From: Pseudomonas sp. R37(2017)
GTDB lineage: Bacteria > Pseudomonadota > Gammaproteobacteria > Pseudomonadales > Pseudomonadaceae
Direction: 5' to 3'
Assembly (NCBI RefSeq): GCF_002113375.1
Contig: NZ_NEHO01000005.1
Coordinates: forward strand, 248,001 to 312,000
DNA length: 64,000 nucleotides
Under the pieces are notes generated by a model. That model was not told the DNA's origin. It saw only the letters and a list, made by a program, of their open reading frames with translations, and ran no database searches. The position numbers and the translations under genes are program-made. Shown here piece by piece: positions 49,528 through 59,254 of the stretch; within the stretch, counting starts at the first letter, position 1, and every line of letters starts with the position of its first letter.

Positions 49528-49560
49528 AAAAAAACGCCGGGTTCAGCCCGGCGTTTTTTT
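49528..49560. terminator. Bidirectional terminator between GNAT gene and DAHP synthase
   Basis: CGCCGGG-ttca-CCCGGCG stem with an A run before and a T run after, lying between two convergent genes. Confidence 0.93.
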
Positions 49561-49578
49561 ATGCGGCCAATCAGGTGA

Positions 49579-50655
49579 TCAGCTGCGATCGCGTTTGGGC
49601 AGCACATCCTTGAGCTTGGCATGCATGCTGCGCAAGGTGTTTTCGGTTGCGGTCCAGTCGATGCAGGCGTCGGTGATCGATACGCCGTATTGCAGGTCGG
49701 CGAGGTCTTTCGGGATCGCCTGGGCACCCCAGTTCAGGTGGCTTTCGACCATCAGGCCAATGATCGACTTGTTGCCTTCGAGGATCTGGTTGGCGACGTT
49801 TTCCATCACCAGCGGTTGCAGCGCCGGATCCTTGTTGGAGTTGGCGTGGCTGCAATCGACCATGATGTTCGGCTTGATCTTCGCCTTGTTCAGCGCCTGC
49901 TCGCAGAGCGCAACGCTGACCGAATCGTAGTTCGGCTTGCCGTTGCCGCCACGCAGCACCACGTGACCGTAGGCATTGCCCTTGGTGGTCACGATCGACA
50001 CGCCACCTTCCTGGTTGATGCCAAGGAAGCGGTGCGGGCTGGAAACCGACTGCAGGGCGTTGATCGCCACGGTCAGGCCGCCATCGGTGCCGTTCTTGAA
50101 GCCGACGGCCGAGGACAGGCCGGACGCCATTTCACGGTGAGTCTGGGATTCGGTGGTGCGCGCACCGATGGCTGACCAGCTGATCAGGTCCTGCAGGTAT
50201 TGCGGGGAGATCGGGTCGAGCGCTTCGGTGGCGGTTGGCAGGCCTTTTTCGGCCAGGTCCAGCAGCAACTGACGACCGATATGCAAGCCGTCCTGGATCT
50301 TGAACGAGTCGTCCAGATACGGGTCGTTGATCAAGCCTTTCCAGCCGACGGTGGTACGTGGCTTCTCGAAATACACGCGCATGACCAGATACAGGGTATC
50401 GGACACTTCGGCAGCGAGAACCTTCAGGCGCTCGGCATATTCGTGGGCGGCCTTGATGTCGTGGATCGAGCAAGGCCCGATGACGACGAACAGGCGGTGG
50501 TCGGTGCCATCCAGAATGTTGCGGATGACTTCGCGGCCCTTGGTGACGGTGCGCAGTGCGGCGTCGCTCAGGGGAATATCGCGCTTGAGCTGATCTGGAG
50601 TGATCAGGGTCTCGTTGGAGGCGACGTTTAGGTCGTTGATCGGTAAATCAGCCAT
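49579..50655 (-). CDS. aroF: 3-deoxy-7-phosphoheptulonate synthase, class I
   Basis: A 358-residue cytosolic enzyme for the first step of the shikimate pathway, joining phosphoenolpyruvate and erythrose-4-phosphate. Family marks are VIGPCSIHD, FEKPRTTVGWKGLINDP, GARTTESQTHRE and DCSHANSNKD. It is class I, close to E. coli AroF/AroG; which amino acid inhibits it cannot be fixed by eye, so the symbol is tentative. It ends at a bidirectional terminator. Confidence 0.92.
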   Translation of the reverse strand: MADLPINDLNVASNETLITPDQLKRDIPLSDAALRTVTKGREVIRNILDGTDHRLFVVIGPCSIHDIKAAHEYAERLKVLAAEVSDTLYLVMRVYFEKPRTTVGWKGLINDPYLDDSFKIQDGLHIGRQLLLDLAEKGLPTATEALDPISPQYLQDLISWSAIGARTTESQTHREMASGLSSAVGFKNGTDGGLTVAINALQSVSSPHRFLGINQEGGVSIVTTKGNAYGHVVLRGGNGKPNYDSVSVALCEQALNKAKIKPNIMVDCSHANSNKDPALQPLVMENVANQILEGNKSIIGLMVESHLNWGAQAIPKDLADLQYGVSITDACIDWTATENTLRSMHAKLKDVLPKRDRS

Positions 50656-50842
50656 CGTTTACTCGTCAGGTCACGGGTGCCGGCCGCCAGCGAACCCGCG
50701 CGGCGGAGCACAGCAAATTAAGCGCGTCGGGGAGCCGAACCTTAGCGCGTTACACCGTGGCTCGACAATGGGCAAACACCGCTTCGAGGGCCTTTCGCAG
50801 TGACTTTCCCCATCGTGAACGTTAAAGTCGGCGGGAATGCCG

Positions 50843-51286
50843 CTAATCCGCTACAGGCTGGGCAAAAGCCTTGCGCACCGTATCGTGAGAGAACTCGTCG
50901 GCATGCTCCTCAACCCATTCGAGGGCCAGGGCCTGGATATCCTGCAAATCGTCGTGGGCGTCATGCAGGCGGCAGTAGCGTTCGATCTGGCACACCTGCT
51001 CGCCCATTCGGGCGCTGAACAGCGTTTGTTCATCAACGAAGGCGATGCCCACCAGATAACCGTGTTTGCGCCGCAGGCACCAGGCCACATACCCCAGATA
51101 GCGCATATCCGGGTTCACGGTCGGCATGCGGACTTCCAGCGCAGTGCCGTGGCGCCATGCACGGTGATAATTGCAAGCCATGCCCCCGAGACTGATAGTG
51201 TGCAGCTGTCGTCGCGAAATACACTCGGGTTTCAGCAACGTTAATTCGACGGGCACATCGTCAGGGTGAGGAATAAAGCGTCCCAT
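50843..51286 (-). CDS. PilZ domain-containing protein
   Basis: A 147-residue protein. The first 100 residues form a PilZ-like barrel: FIPHPDDVPVELTL, ISRRQLHTISLGGMACNY and the GTALEVRMP strand. The usual RxxxR before the barrel is only partly preserved (CISRRQ), so c-di-GMP binding is uncertain. The C-terminal part is helical and acidic. GGAG lies nine bases before the ATG. Its start codon shares the CATG at 51283-51286 with the divergent thioredoxin-like gene. Confidence 0.82.
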   Translation of the reverse strand: MGRFIPHPDDVPVELTLLKPECISRRQLHTISLGGMACNYHRAWRHGTALEVRMPTVNPDMRYLGYVAWCLRRKHGYLVGIAFVDEQTLFSARMGEQVCQIERYCRLHDAHDDLQDIQALALEWVEEHADEFSHDTVRKAFAQPVAD

Positions 51287-51671
51287 GAACACAGACTCCA
51301 TGTGTCGGCCATCTGACATTGTTCCCCCCAGTATAGTGGTCGAATTGGAACTGACCGATTTTGACGCCGACCAACGGCTGCTGGCGATGAGCGGTGTATC
51401 ACTGGTTGTTTTCACCAGTGTCGGCTGCACCAGTTGCCGTTTTGCCCGCGAGCGGTTGCCGGCACTCGACCTGGTGATCGATCGACTGTGCTGGATCGAT
51501 GCCGGCAACAACGGCGGGGTGGTCGAGCGTTATCAGGTCTTTCACTTGCCGGCGCTGTTTGTCGTTCGCGACGGCGAGTTCTTTGGAGCACTGAAATCGC
51601 GCCTGACCGACACCGAGCTCAATCGGGCCGTGCGCCAGGCGCTGAATCGAACAGCAGAGGAGTTGCCATGA
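51285..51671 (+). CDS. Thioredoxin-like protein
   Basis: A 128-residue protein with a thioredoxin fold: strand SLVVFTSVGCTSCRFARER with a CTSC active site (Cys48, Cys51), then LCWIDAGNN and cis-Pro region VFHLPALFVV. No signal peptide, so it is cytosolic. The ATG at 51285 shares its CATG with the divergent PilZ gene; a start at 51300 cannot be excluded. It overlaps the next gene by ATGA. Confidence 0.83.
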   Translation: MNTDSMCRPSDIVPPSIVVELELTDFDADQRLLAMSGVSLVVFTSVGCTSCRFARERLPALDLVIDRLCWIDAGNNGGVVERYQVFHLPALFVVRDGEFFGALKSRLTDTELNRAVRQALNRTAEELP

Positions 51672-52624
51672 TGGGGACAGTTGCCAGGCCGACGATCGGC
51701 ATTATCGGAACCGGTGCAATCGGCGGTTTCTACGGGGTGATGCTGGCACGCGCCGGTTTTGATGTGCATTTTCTGCTGCGCAGCGAGTTTTTCGCCGTGG
51801 CCGAGCACGGGTTGCAAGTCGATAGCGCGCCCCATGGTGTGCTGAAGTTGAACCCGGTGCAGGCTTACTCGAGCGCTGAAGACATGCCGCCCTGCGACTG
51901 GCTGCTGGTGGGTGCGAAAACCACCGGCAATGCCGATCTGGCGCCCGCGATCCTGCAAGCGGCGGCACCGAACGCCAAAGTGCTGCTGTTGCAAAATGGC
52001 CTGGACGTCGAAGACAGCCTGCGTGAGTTGCTCCCCGATTCGCTGCATGTACTTGGCGGGCTCTGCTACATCTGCGTCCATCGCGAGGCGCCGGGTGTCA
52101 TTACCCATCAGGCGCTGGGCGCGGTGCATGTCGGTTATCACAGCGGTCCCGCCGTCGATGGGCCGACACGCGCTGCGATTGTCGAGGAAGGTGTCGGCTT
52201 GTTCCGCGGCGCCGGCCTCGACTCCCAGGCCATGGCGAATCTGCAGCAGGCGCGCTGGCAAAAACTGGTCTGGAATATCCCTTACAACGGTCTCTCGGTT
52301 TTGTTGGGGGCGAGCACCACACCGTTGATGGCTGATAGCGACTGCCGCGAGCTGATCAAGACGCTGATGGCTGAAGTGGTGCAAGGTGCTATTGCCTGTG
52401 GGCATGACGTGCCGGCGGGGTATGCCGAGCATTTGTTCATGGTGACCGAAAAAATGCCCGACTACTGGCCAAGCATGTACCACGACTTCCTGCACAAGCG
52501 GCCGCTGGAGCTGGCCGCGATCTACGCCCGGCCACTGGCGGCGGCCAGGGCCGCGGGCTGTGAAATGCCACGCATCGAGGCTTTGTATCGCAGCTTGAGT
52601 TTCATTGATCGACGCAACACCTGA
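51668..52624 (+). CDS. 2-dehydropantoate 2-reductase family protein (PanE-like)
   Basis: A 318-residue cytosolic NADPH enzyme. The N-terminal Rossmann motif IGIIGTGAIGGFYGV binds NADPH, followed by VGAKTTGNADL and LLLQNGLDVED. The catalytic Lys is in QARWQKLVWNIPYNGL. It may make pantoate for coenzyme A or be one of several PanE paralogues common in Pseudomonas. It overlaps the thioredoxin-like gene by ATGA and precedes a 5'-nucleotidase by 25 bp. Confidence 0.88.
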   Translation: MMGTVARPTIGIIGTGAIGGFYGVMLARAGFDVHFLLRSEFFAVAEHGLQVDSAPHGVLKLNPVQAYSSAEDMPPCDWLLVGAKTTGNADLAPAILQAAAPNAKVLLLQNGLDVEDSLRELLPDSLHVLGGLCYICVHREAPGVITHQALGAVHVGYHSGPAVDGPTRAAIVEEGVGLFRGAGLDSQAMANLQQARWQKLVWNIPYNGLSVLLGASTTPLMADSDCRELIKTLMAEVVQGAIACGHDVPAGYAEHLFMVTEKMPDYWPSMYHDFLHKRPLELAAIYARPLAAARAAGCEMPRIEALYRSLSFIDRRNT

Positions 52625-52649
52625 GTCGACCGACCTGAGGGGGAAGGAC

Positions 52650-53555
52650 ATGCCAAAGACGATTGACGACAAGCTGGTGCTGGCGATTTCTTCGCGTGCG
52701 CTGTTCGACCTGAGCGAAAGCCACATGGTCTATTTGTCGAGCGGCGTCGAAGCCTACCGGCAATATCAGATCGAGCACGAAGACGAAATTCTCGAGCCCG
52801 GCGATGCCTTCCCGTTGGTGCAAAAACTCCTGAACCTCAACAGTAGCCTTGGCCGCGCCCGGGTCGAGGTGATTCTGGTGTCGCGCAACAGCGCCGACAC
52901 CGGGTTGCGGGTATTCAATTCGATTGATCACTACGGACTGGCGATTTCCCGTGCGGCGTTTGTCGGTGGGCGCAGTCCGTATCCCTACCTCAAGGCCTTT
53001 GGCTGCGACCTGTTTCTCTCGACCCACGCCGAAGACGTACGCAATGCACTGGACGCAGGGTTTGCCGCGGCGACCATTCTGTCGGGCGGCGCCAGCCGTG
53101 CCGCCAGCGACGAATTGCGCATCGCCTTCGACGGAGACGCCGTGCTGTTTTCCGATGAATCGGAGCGCGTTTATCAGGCTGGCGGCCTGGAAGCGTTCCA
53201 GGCCAGTGAGCGTGAAGCTGCCCGCGAGCCGCTGCGTGGTGGGCCGTTCAAGGGTTTTCTCGCGGCCCTCAATCTGTTGCAGCGTGAGTTTGCGCAGGAC
53301 GCCTGTCCGATCCGTACCGCGCTGGTCACGGCGCGATCGGCGCCGGCCCATGAACGGGTGATTCGCACGTTGCGCGAATGGGACATCCGTCTCGATGAGT
53401 CGTTGTTCCTCGGCGGCCTGACCAAGTCAGCCTTTCTCGAAGCCTTTGCGGCCGATGTGTTTTTTGACGATCAGGCCGGCCACTGTGAATTGGCCCGCGA
53501 ATTCGTCGCCACCGGTCATGTGCCCCATGGCATAAGCAACGAGCAAAAGGCTTGA
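52650..53555 (+). CDS. 5'-nucleotidase, NT5C1-like
   Basis: A 301-residue protein of the cytosolic 5'-nucleotidase 1-like family, with VLAISSRALFDLSESHMVY, EVILVSRNSADTGLRVFNS and GGLTKSAFLEAFAADVFFDDQ, in which Asp pairs fit a HAD-type core. The N-terminal nucleophile position reads SSRALFDL, as in the family. It should remove phosphate from nucleoside monophosphates. GAGGGGGAAGGA lies before the ATG at 52650. Confidence 0.88.
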   Translation: MPKTIDDKLVLAISSRALFDLSESHMVYLSSGVEAYRQYQIEHEDEILEPGDAFPLVQKLLNLNSSLGRARVEVILVSRNSADTGLRVFNSIDHYGLAISRAAFVGGRSPYPYLKAFGCDLFLSTHAEDVRNALDAGFAAATILSGGASRAASDELRIAFDGDAVLFSDESERVYQAGGLEAFQASEREAAREPLRGGPFKGFLAALNLLQREFAQDACPIRTALVTARSAPAHERVIRTLREWDIRLDESLFLGGLTKSAFLEAFAADVFFDDQAGHCELAREFVATGHVPHGISNEQKA

Positions 53556-53650
53556 GCCCGCCGTTCAATGTGTTGCGCCGGACGTCGCAGTCGCCAAGGC
53601 ACTGCTAAGCTGAATCAAATCTCCGCCATGTTGGCAGTCGAGGAGGTCAT

Positions 53651-54154
53651 ATGATTCGTTCGATGCTGTACGCCACTGACCTTGGCCTGTACGCGCCCGT
53701 GGTGATGCAGCATGCCCTGGAACTGGCCCGGACCTTCAATGCCAATTTGTATGTCGTGCATGCGGTTGAACCCATGGGATTGTTTGCCGAATCGGTGCTG
53801 CAAAGTTATCTCGACGAACAGGCACTGAACGAGTTTCACAGCCAGGGTCTGAATACGGTGATCGCCAATATCGAGCAGCGAGTGCTCGACAGTTTTCGTG
53901 AGGAGTTGGGGGATGAGGGGGAGCACGACCTGGAGCGAATTCAGGCGGTGCGGGTGCTGCAAGGGGACCCGTCGCAGGTGATTCTGGATCAGGCGCAGAA
54001 ACTCTCCGTGGATTTATTGATCGTAGGTAGTCACAGCCATGGAGCTGGTGCGGAAACGCCTCTGGGGCGAACCGCCGCCCGTGTGTTGCAACTGTCCAAG
54101 GTGCCGGTCTACCTGGTGCCGCTGGTGCAACGTCGCCGTCAAGGGGATCGCTAG
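53651..54154 (+). CDS. Universal stress protein (UspA family)
   Basis: A 167-residue single-domain universal stress protein. It begins IRSMLYATDLGLYAPVV, and near the end VDLLIVGSHSHGAGAETPLGRTAARV follows the ATP-binding G-2x-G-9x-G(S/T) pattern. The family acts in survival of stress or anaerobiosis. A USP gene directly before cysB is the order known from P. aeruginosa. Confidence 0.92.
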   Translation: MIRSMLYATDLGLYAPVVMQHALELARTFNANLYVVHAVEPMGLFAESVLQSYLDEQALNEFHSQGLNTVIANIEQRVLDSFREELGDEGEHDLERIQAVRVLQGDPSQVILDQAQKLSVDLLIVGSHSHGAGAETPLGRTAARVLQLSKVPVYLVPLVQRRRQGDR

Positions 54155-54258
54155 AACACGAATAGTGGCAATCTGATAAAAAAGTTCTAGATTTATTCTT
54201 CGCGCCATTAATATAGTTATATATCGTCGCTGATGCCCGTGGCGTCTACCTGCTTTGA

Positions 54259-55242
<984 letters not shown>

Positions 55243-55258
55243 TAGCGTTTCCTGCCGA

Positions 55259-55741
55259 TCAGATCACCTCGGTGACAGCGAACTGTTGCCGAGCTCCCGC
55301 CACCAGAATCTCCAGCTCATCGCCTTCGAACTTGCCCAACAGGCTTTTGCCCAGCGGTGAGCGCGGGGTGATGACGGTAATCAGTTGTCCCACCAGGTCG
55401 ACCTTCAGCCCGGCCGCATCGGGGGCAAGAAACAGCCATTGTTCGCGCCCCTTTTCGTCCTCGAGCCCCAGCAACGCGCCCACTTCGATGCCCCGTCGAT
55501 CGTCATACGGACGCAGAACGAGGTTTTGGCAAAGGGCCAATGACTGGCGAATTTCCTCGACCCGCCTGGCTTGTCCGGCCGCGAGATACGAAGCCTCCAG
55601 CCCCAGGGTGTCGTACTTGTTTTCGGCGATGTTTTCTTCGTGGGTCGCCGTTTCGTAGGCGGTTTGAGCGGCTCGCTCGGCGATATCGAGATCGATCCGC
55701 AGCTTGTCGAGAATCAATTGGTGGACGGTGTGCTTATTCAT
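55259..55741 (-). CDS. GreA/GreB domain-containing protein
   Basis: A 160-residue protein with Gre architecture: an N-terminal helical region (about 1-80, with AERAAQTAYETATHEENIAENKYDTLGLEASYL, the acidic tip altered to HEENIAENKY) and a C-terminal FKBP-like half (about 90-160). It is more divergent than the two greB sequences in this window. It may bind RNA polymerase but need not stimulate transcript cleavage. It starts two bases after the stop of the small membrane protein gene. Confidence 0.82.
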   Translation of the reverse strand: MNKHTVHQLILDKLRIDLDIAERAAQTAYETATHEENIAENKYDTLGLEASYLAAGQARRVEEIRQSLALCQNLVLRPYDDRRGIEVGALLGLEDEKGREQWLFLAPDAAGLKVDLVGQLITVITPRSPLGKSLLGKFEGDELEILVAGARQQFAVTEVI

Positions 55742-55743
55742 GA

Positions 55744-56154
55744 TCAATCGCAGAAATTCAGAACGTTGGCGCGGCTTTTTTCGCTGGGTGCAGTGCGGTC
55801 CTGCTGCAGCCAGAACTGACAGCGTGGGTTGGACAGGTTGCGACTGCTGCTGCGTGCCTGATCGAGGCGTTGCTGTTGTTCGTACTTGCGCAGGTTTTCT
55901 TCGTATTGTTCGAACAACGGGCTTTGTGGCGGGATGTCCGGGACCGGTTGTGCTGCCACCGGTGGTTTGGCCAGTTGCTCTACCGCCGCTGTGATGGGGG
56001 CCAGTTGCTCGCTGAACAGCAGGCGCGAGACGAGCCAGCAGGTCAGCACAATGGCAATGAATCCCAGCCACATGCCGAGGGCGATGCTGCCGGTCAGTTG
56101 CAGGGCGCTGAGGTTGACTGGAAAGGATCGGCGCGGCGTGGGACGGTGGGGCAT
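55744..56154 (-). CDS. Single-span membrane protein of unknown function
   Basis: A 136-residue protein with a cytosolic N-terminus (MPHRPTPRRSFPVNLSALQL), one membrane helix at about residues 21-42 and a Pro/Gln-rich helical part with EEQ repeats (FEQYEENLRKYEQQQ). The last part has Cys in RCQFW and NFCD. AGGAGG lies five bases before the ATG. It is followed at once by the Gre-domain gene, so the two may work together. I cannot name a function. Confidence 0.75.
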   Translation of the reverse strand: MPHRPTPRRSFPVNLSALQLTGSIALGMWLGFIAIVLTCWLVSRLLFSEQLAPITAAVEQLAKPPVAAQPVPDIPPQSPLFEQYEENLRKYEQQQRLDQARSSSRNLSNPRCQFWLQQDRTAPSEKSRANVLNFCD

Positions 56155-56278
56155 GCTTGCCTCCTGGCGAAAGTTCACTGGCGAGTGGCGATTGTCGCAT
56201 GAAGAATAATCGCCGTCGGCTCTTCTGCACGGGGTAATTTATGCGGACAATCGGCGCCTTTGCCAACGGGAGCCTGCA

Positions 56279-57421
56279 ATGCCTGAAATGAAAACCCGCT
56301 GGGATATTTTTTGCACCGTGGTCGACAACTTCGGCGACATCGGCGTCACTTGGCGACTGGCCCGGCAATTGGTGGCCGAGCATGGACTGGCGGTGCGTCT
56401 ATGGGTTGATGATCTGCGAGCGTTCGAGCGTATATGTCCGCAAATCGACCCTGGCGCTGCGCAGCAATACCAGCAAGGCGTCGACGTGCGTCAATGGCCA
56501 GTCGAGTGGCAGCCGACGCCAGCCGCCGACGTGGTGATTGCCGCTTTTGCCTGCCAGTTGCCCAGCGCCTATATGGACGCCATGGCCGAGCGGGAGCAGC
56601 CACCGCTGTGGATGAACCTGGATTACCTGAGCGCCGAGGGCTGGGTGATCGGTTGCCACGGTTTGCCCTCGGTGAAATACAAAAACGTGCAGAAGTTCTT
56701 TTTCTTTCCGGGGTTCCAGAAGGGCACGGGCGGGTTGCTGCGTGAGCACGGGTTGCTTGAGCGTCGTCGGCAGTTTCAGCAAAACCCCCAGGCTCAAAGA
56801 GAGTTCCTGCACGGGCTCGGGATTGATCGGGCCCCTGGCGCTAGGTTGATCTCATTGTTTGCCTATGAAAACACCGGGCTGGCCAGTTGGCTCGATGGGA
56901 TGGCCGGCGACTCGACCGCCACTCATCTGCTGGTGCCGGAAGGGCGGATTCTGGGCGATGTGGAACGTTGGCTCGGTGTGCAGGGGCTGGCGGCTGGCGC
57001 GGTGTATGTGCGTGATGCCTTGACCGTGCAAGTGCTGCCGTTCGTCCGCCAGGATCAATACGATTTGTTGCTGTGGTGCTGCGATTTCAATGCCGTGCGC
57101 GGCGAAGATTCTTTCGTGCGCGCCCAGTGGGCGGGTCGACCATTTCTCTGGCACATCTACCGGCAGGAGGAAGACATCCACCTGGACAAGCTCGAGGCTT
57201 TCCTCGAACTCTATGTAAAGGGGTTGTCTGCGCCCGCGCGGGAGGCGATCAGCGGTCTTTGGCGGGCGTGGAACGCCGGCGAAAAAATGCCCGACCACTG
57301 GCAATCCACCCGTAAACACTGGCCAGAGCTGGAAAAACACGCCGAGACGTGGTGTCTGGAACAGGCCTTGCAGGCCGATCTTGCCACGGCGCTGGTACAG
57401 TTTTATGGAAATTGGATATGA
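56279..57421 (+). CDS. earP: EF-P arginine rhamnosyltransferase EarP
   Basis: A 380-residue cytosolic GT-B enzyme (EarP). It begins MKTRWDIFCTVVDNFGDIGVTWRLARQL, a conserved segment with the catalytic Asp of GDIG, and ends with the QDQYDLLLWCCDFNAVRGEDS and AQWAGRPFLWHIYRQ nucleotide-sugar-binding blocks. It transfers L-rhamnose from dTDP-rhamnose to Arg32 of EF-P, needed for translation of polyproline stretches. GGAG lies before the ATG. It directly precedes efp; its donor sugar would come from the rml pathway at 16-19 kb. Confidence 0.96.
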   Translation: MPEMKTRWDIFCTVVDNFGDIGVTWRLARQLVAEHGLAVRLWVDDLRAFERICPQIDPGAAQQYQQGVDVRQWPVEWQPTPAADVVIAAFACQLPSAYMDAMAEREQPPLWMNLDYLSAEGWVIGCHGLPSVKYKNVQKFFFFPGFQKGTGGLLREHGLLERRRQFQQNPQAQREFLHGLGIDRAPGARLISLFAYENTGLASWLDGMAGDSTATHLLVPEGRILGDVERWLGVQGLAAGAVYVRDALTVQVLPFVRQDQYDLLLWCCDFNAVRGEDSFVRAQWAGRPFLWHIYRQEEDIHLDKLEAFLELYVKGLSAPAREAISGLWRAWNAGEKMPDHWQSTRKHWPELEKHAETWCLEQALQADLATALVQFYGNWI

Positions 57422-57469
57422 TACGCGGCCTAGATTTTTGTAAATCCCATCCAAATTCGGATATTCGCA

Positions 57470-58039
57470 ATGAAAACTGGTAAAGAACTCAAACCCGGTA
57501 CCGTGCTGCGTATCGACAACGATCCTTGGCTGGTTCAGAAAGCTGAATTCACCAAGTCGGGCCGTAACAGCGCGATCATGAAGACCAAGCTGAAGAACCT
57601 GCTGACCGGCTACAAGACCGAAACCGTATACGGTGCGGACGACAAGCTGGACGACGTGATCCTGGATCGCAAAGAAGCGACCCTGTCGTTCATCAGCGGT
57701 GACTCCTACACGTTCATGGACACCACCGACTACACCATGTACGAGCTGAACGCTGAAGACATCGAAGCCGTTCTGCCGTTCATCGAAGAAGGCATGACCG
57801 ACGTTTGCGAAGCCGTGTTCTTCGAAGGCCGCCTGGTTTCCGTAGAGCTGCCGACCACCATCGTGCGTCAGGTTGCCTACACCGAAGGTTCCGCTCGCGG
57901 TGACACTTCCGGCAAGGTGATGAAGCCTGCCAAACTGAAGAACGGTACCGAGCTGTCGGTTGCCGACTTCATCGAAATCGACGACATGATCGAAATCGAT
58001 ACCCGCGATGGCGGTTCCTACAAAGGCCGTGCCAAATAA
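57470..58039 (+). CDS. efp: Elongation factor P
   Basis: A 189-residue elongation factor that rescues ribosomes at polyproline. The modified loop reads KSGRNSA with Arg32, the rhamnosylated position of the EarP type, in place of Lys34 of the EpmA type. KOW, middle and C-terminal OB domains are present, with the family ending [14 protein letters not shown]. The gene follows earP by 48 bp and ends at a terminator. Confidence 0.97.
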   Translation: MKTGKELKPGTVLRIDNDPWLVQKAEFTKSGRNSAIMKTKLKNLLTGYKTETVYGADDKLDDVILDRKEATLSFISGDSYTFMDTTDYTMYELNAEDIEAVLPFIEEGMTDVCEAVFFEGRLVSVELPTTIVRQVAYTEGSARGDTSGKVMKPAKLKNGTELSVADFIEIDDMIEIDTRDGGSYKGRAK

Positions 58040-58056
58040 GCACTGCTTGAGGAATG

Positions 58057-58087
58057 AAAAAGCCCGACCATTGAGTCGGGCTTTTTT
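58057..58087 (+). terminator. Rho-independent terminator after efp
   Basis: AGCCCGAC-cattga-GTCGGGCT stem with A and T runs, 18 bp after the stop codon. Confidence 0.92.
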
Positions 58088-58090
58088 GTG

Positions 58091-58194
58091 CCTGTAGGAG
58101 CGAGCATGCTCGCGATGGAGGTCCGGACAACGCTGGCATTCAGACTGCCCGCGTTATCGTTGACGCCCATCGCGAGCATGCTCGCTCCTACAGG
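58091..58194. repeat. REPIN downstream of efp
   Basis: Perfect 28-bp inverted arms, CCTGTAGGAGCGAGCATGCT... at 58091-58118 and its complement at 58167-58194. Each arm also holds the palindrome GAGCATGCTC. It is of the TGTAGGAGC type. Confidence 0.9.
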
Positions 58195-58206
58195 GAGGGG
58201 TTGATG

Positions 58207-59220
58207 TTATTTCAGGTGTTGCTTGAGCTCTTCGGAAGCCTGCAACATCGCCGAGCGCACCGCTGGCACCTGGCTCACCACGTTGAGCAAACCGTAGTCG
58301 TGGATCATGCCGTTGTAGCGAACCGAGGTCACCGGCACACCGGCCTCATCCAGTTTGCGGGCGTAGGCTTCGCCTTCATCGCGCAGCACGTCGGCACTGG
58401 CGGTCTGCACCAGCGCCGGAGGCAATCCTTTCAACTGGGCGGTGGTCGCACGCAGGGGCGAGGCGTAGATCTCGTTGCGCTGATTGGCGTCGGTGGTGTA
58501 GTTGTCCCAGAACCACTTCATCATGTTTTTGGTGAGGAAGTGTCCTTCGGCGAACTGGTTGTAGGACGCCGTTTCGAAGTTGGCATCAGTCACCGGCCAC
58601 AACAGCACCTGGAGCCTGATCGCCGGTGTGCCCTTGTTCTTGGCCATCAGCGCAACCACTGCCGCCATGTTGCCGCCGACACTGTTGCCGGCTACCGCCA
58701 GACGCTTGCCGTCGACGTTGATCTCTTTACCGTGCTCGGCCACCCATCGGGTTGCGGCATAAGCCTGGTTGATCGCCACCGGGTAATGCGCCTCCGGCGA
58801 CGGCGTGTAGTTCACGAACACCGCCGCGGCACCCGAACCCGTCACCAGGTCACGCACCAGCCGCTCGTGGGTCGGGAAGTCCCCCAGCACCCAGCCACCG
58901 CCGTGGAAGAACATGAACACCGGCAGCTCGCCCTTGACCCCCGCCGGCCGGACGATGGTCAGGCTGATCGGCTGGCCATCCACTTCAATGGTCTTCTGGC
59001 TGACATCGGCTTTTGGCAGCGTCAGCTTCACCCCGGCCTGGGCGCCTGCCAGAACAGCGCGGGCCTCGGCGGGTGTCATTTGTTCCATCGGCTTGCCGGT
59101 ACCGGCGTTCAGAACGTCGAGGAATGCCTGGGTGTTGTGTTCAACCCCGGTTCCTGCAAACGCGTTGCTGATGGACAAGGCGAGAAGGGTGCCGGTCAAG
59201 ACTTTGCTGAAAGTGTTCAT
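58207..59220 (-). CDS. Secreted alpha/beta hydrolase, HSL-type esterase
   Basis: A 337-residue protein. A signal peptide (to about residue 22, ISNAFAG) makes it periplasmic, unlike most HSL-family esterases. The HGGGWVLGD oxyanion motif lies near residue 107, and the nucleophile Ser in GNSVGG near 179; the His is near the C-terminus in MIHDYGLLN. It would hydrolyse short acyl esters. It is oriented with ohr, 34 bp after it, so possibly co-transcribed under OhrR control. Confidence 0.9.
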   Translation of the reverse strand: MNTFSKVLTGTLLALSISNAFAGTGVEHNTQAFLDVLNAGTGKPMEQMTPAEARAVLAGAQAGVKLTLPKADVSQKTIEVDGQPISLTIVRPAGVKGELPVFMFFHGGGWVLGDFPTHERLVRDLVTGSGAAAVFVNYTPSPEAHYPVAINQAYAATRWVAEHGKEINVDGKRLAVAGNSVGGNMAAVVALMAKNKGTPAIRLQVLLWPVTDANFETASYNQFAEGHFLTKNMMKWFWDNYTTDANQRNEIYASPLRATTAQLKGLPPALVQTASADVLRDEGEAYARKLDEAGVPVTSVRYNGMIHDYGLLNVVSQVPAVRSAMLQASEELKQHLK

Positions 59221-59254
59221 GTTCGTTTCCTGTTCGGGCCTGAGTAGTCAGCGC

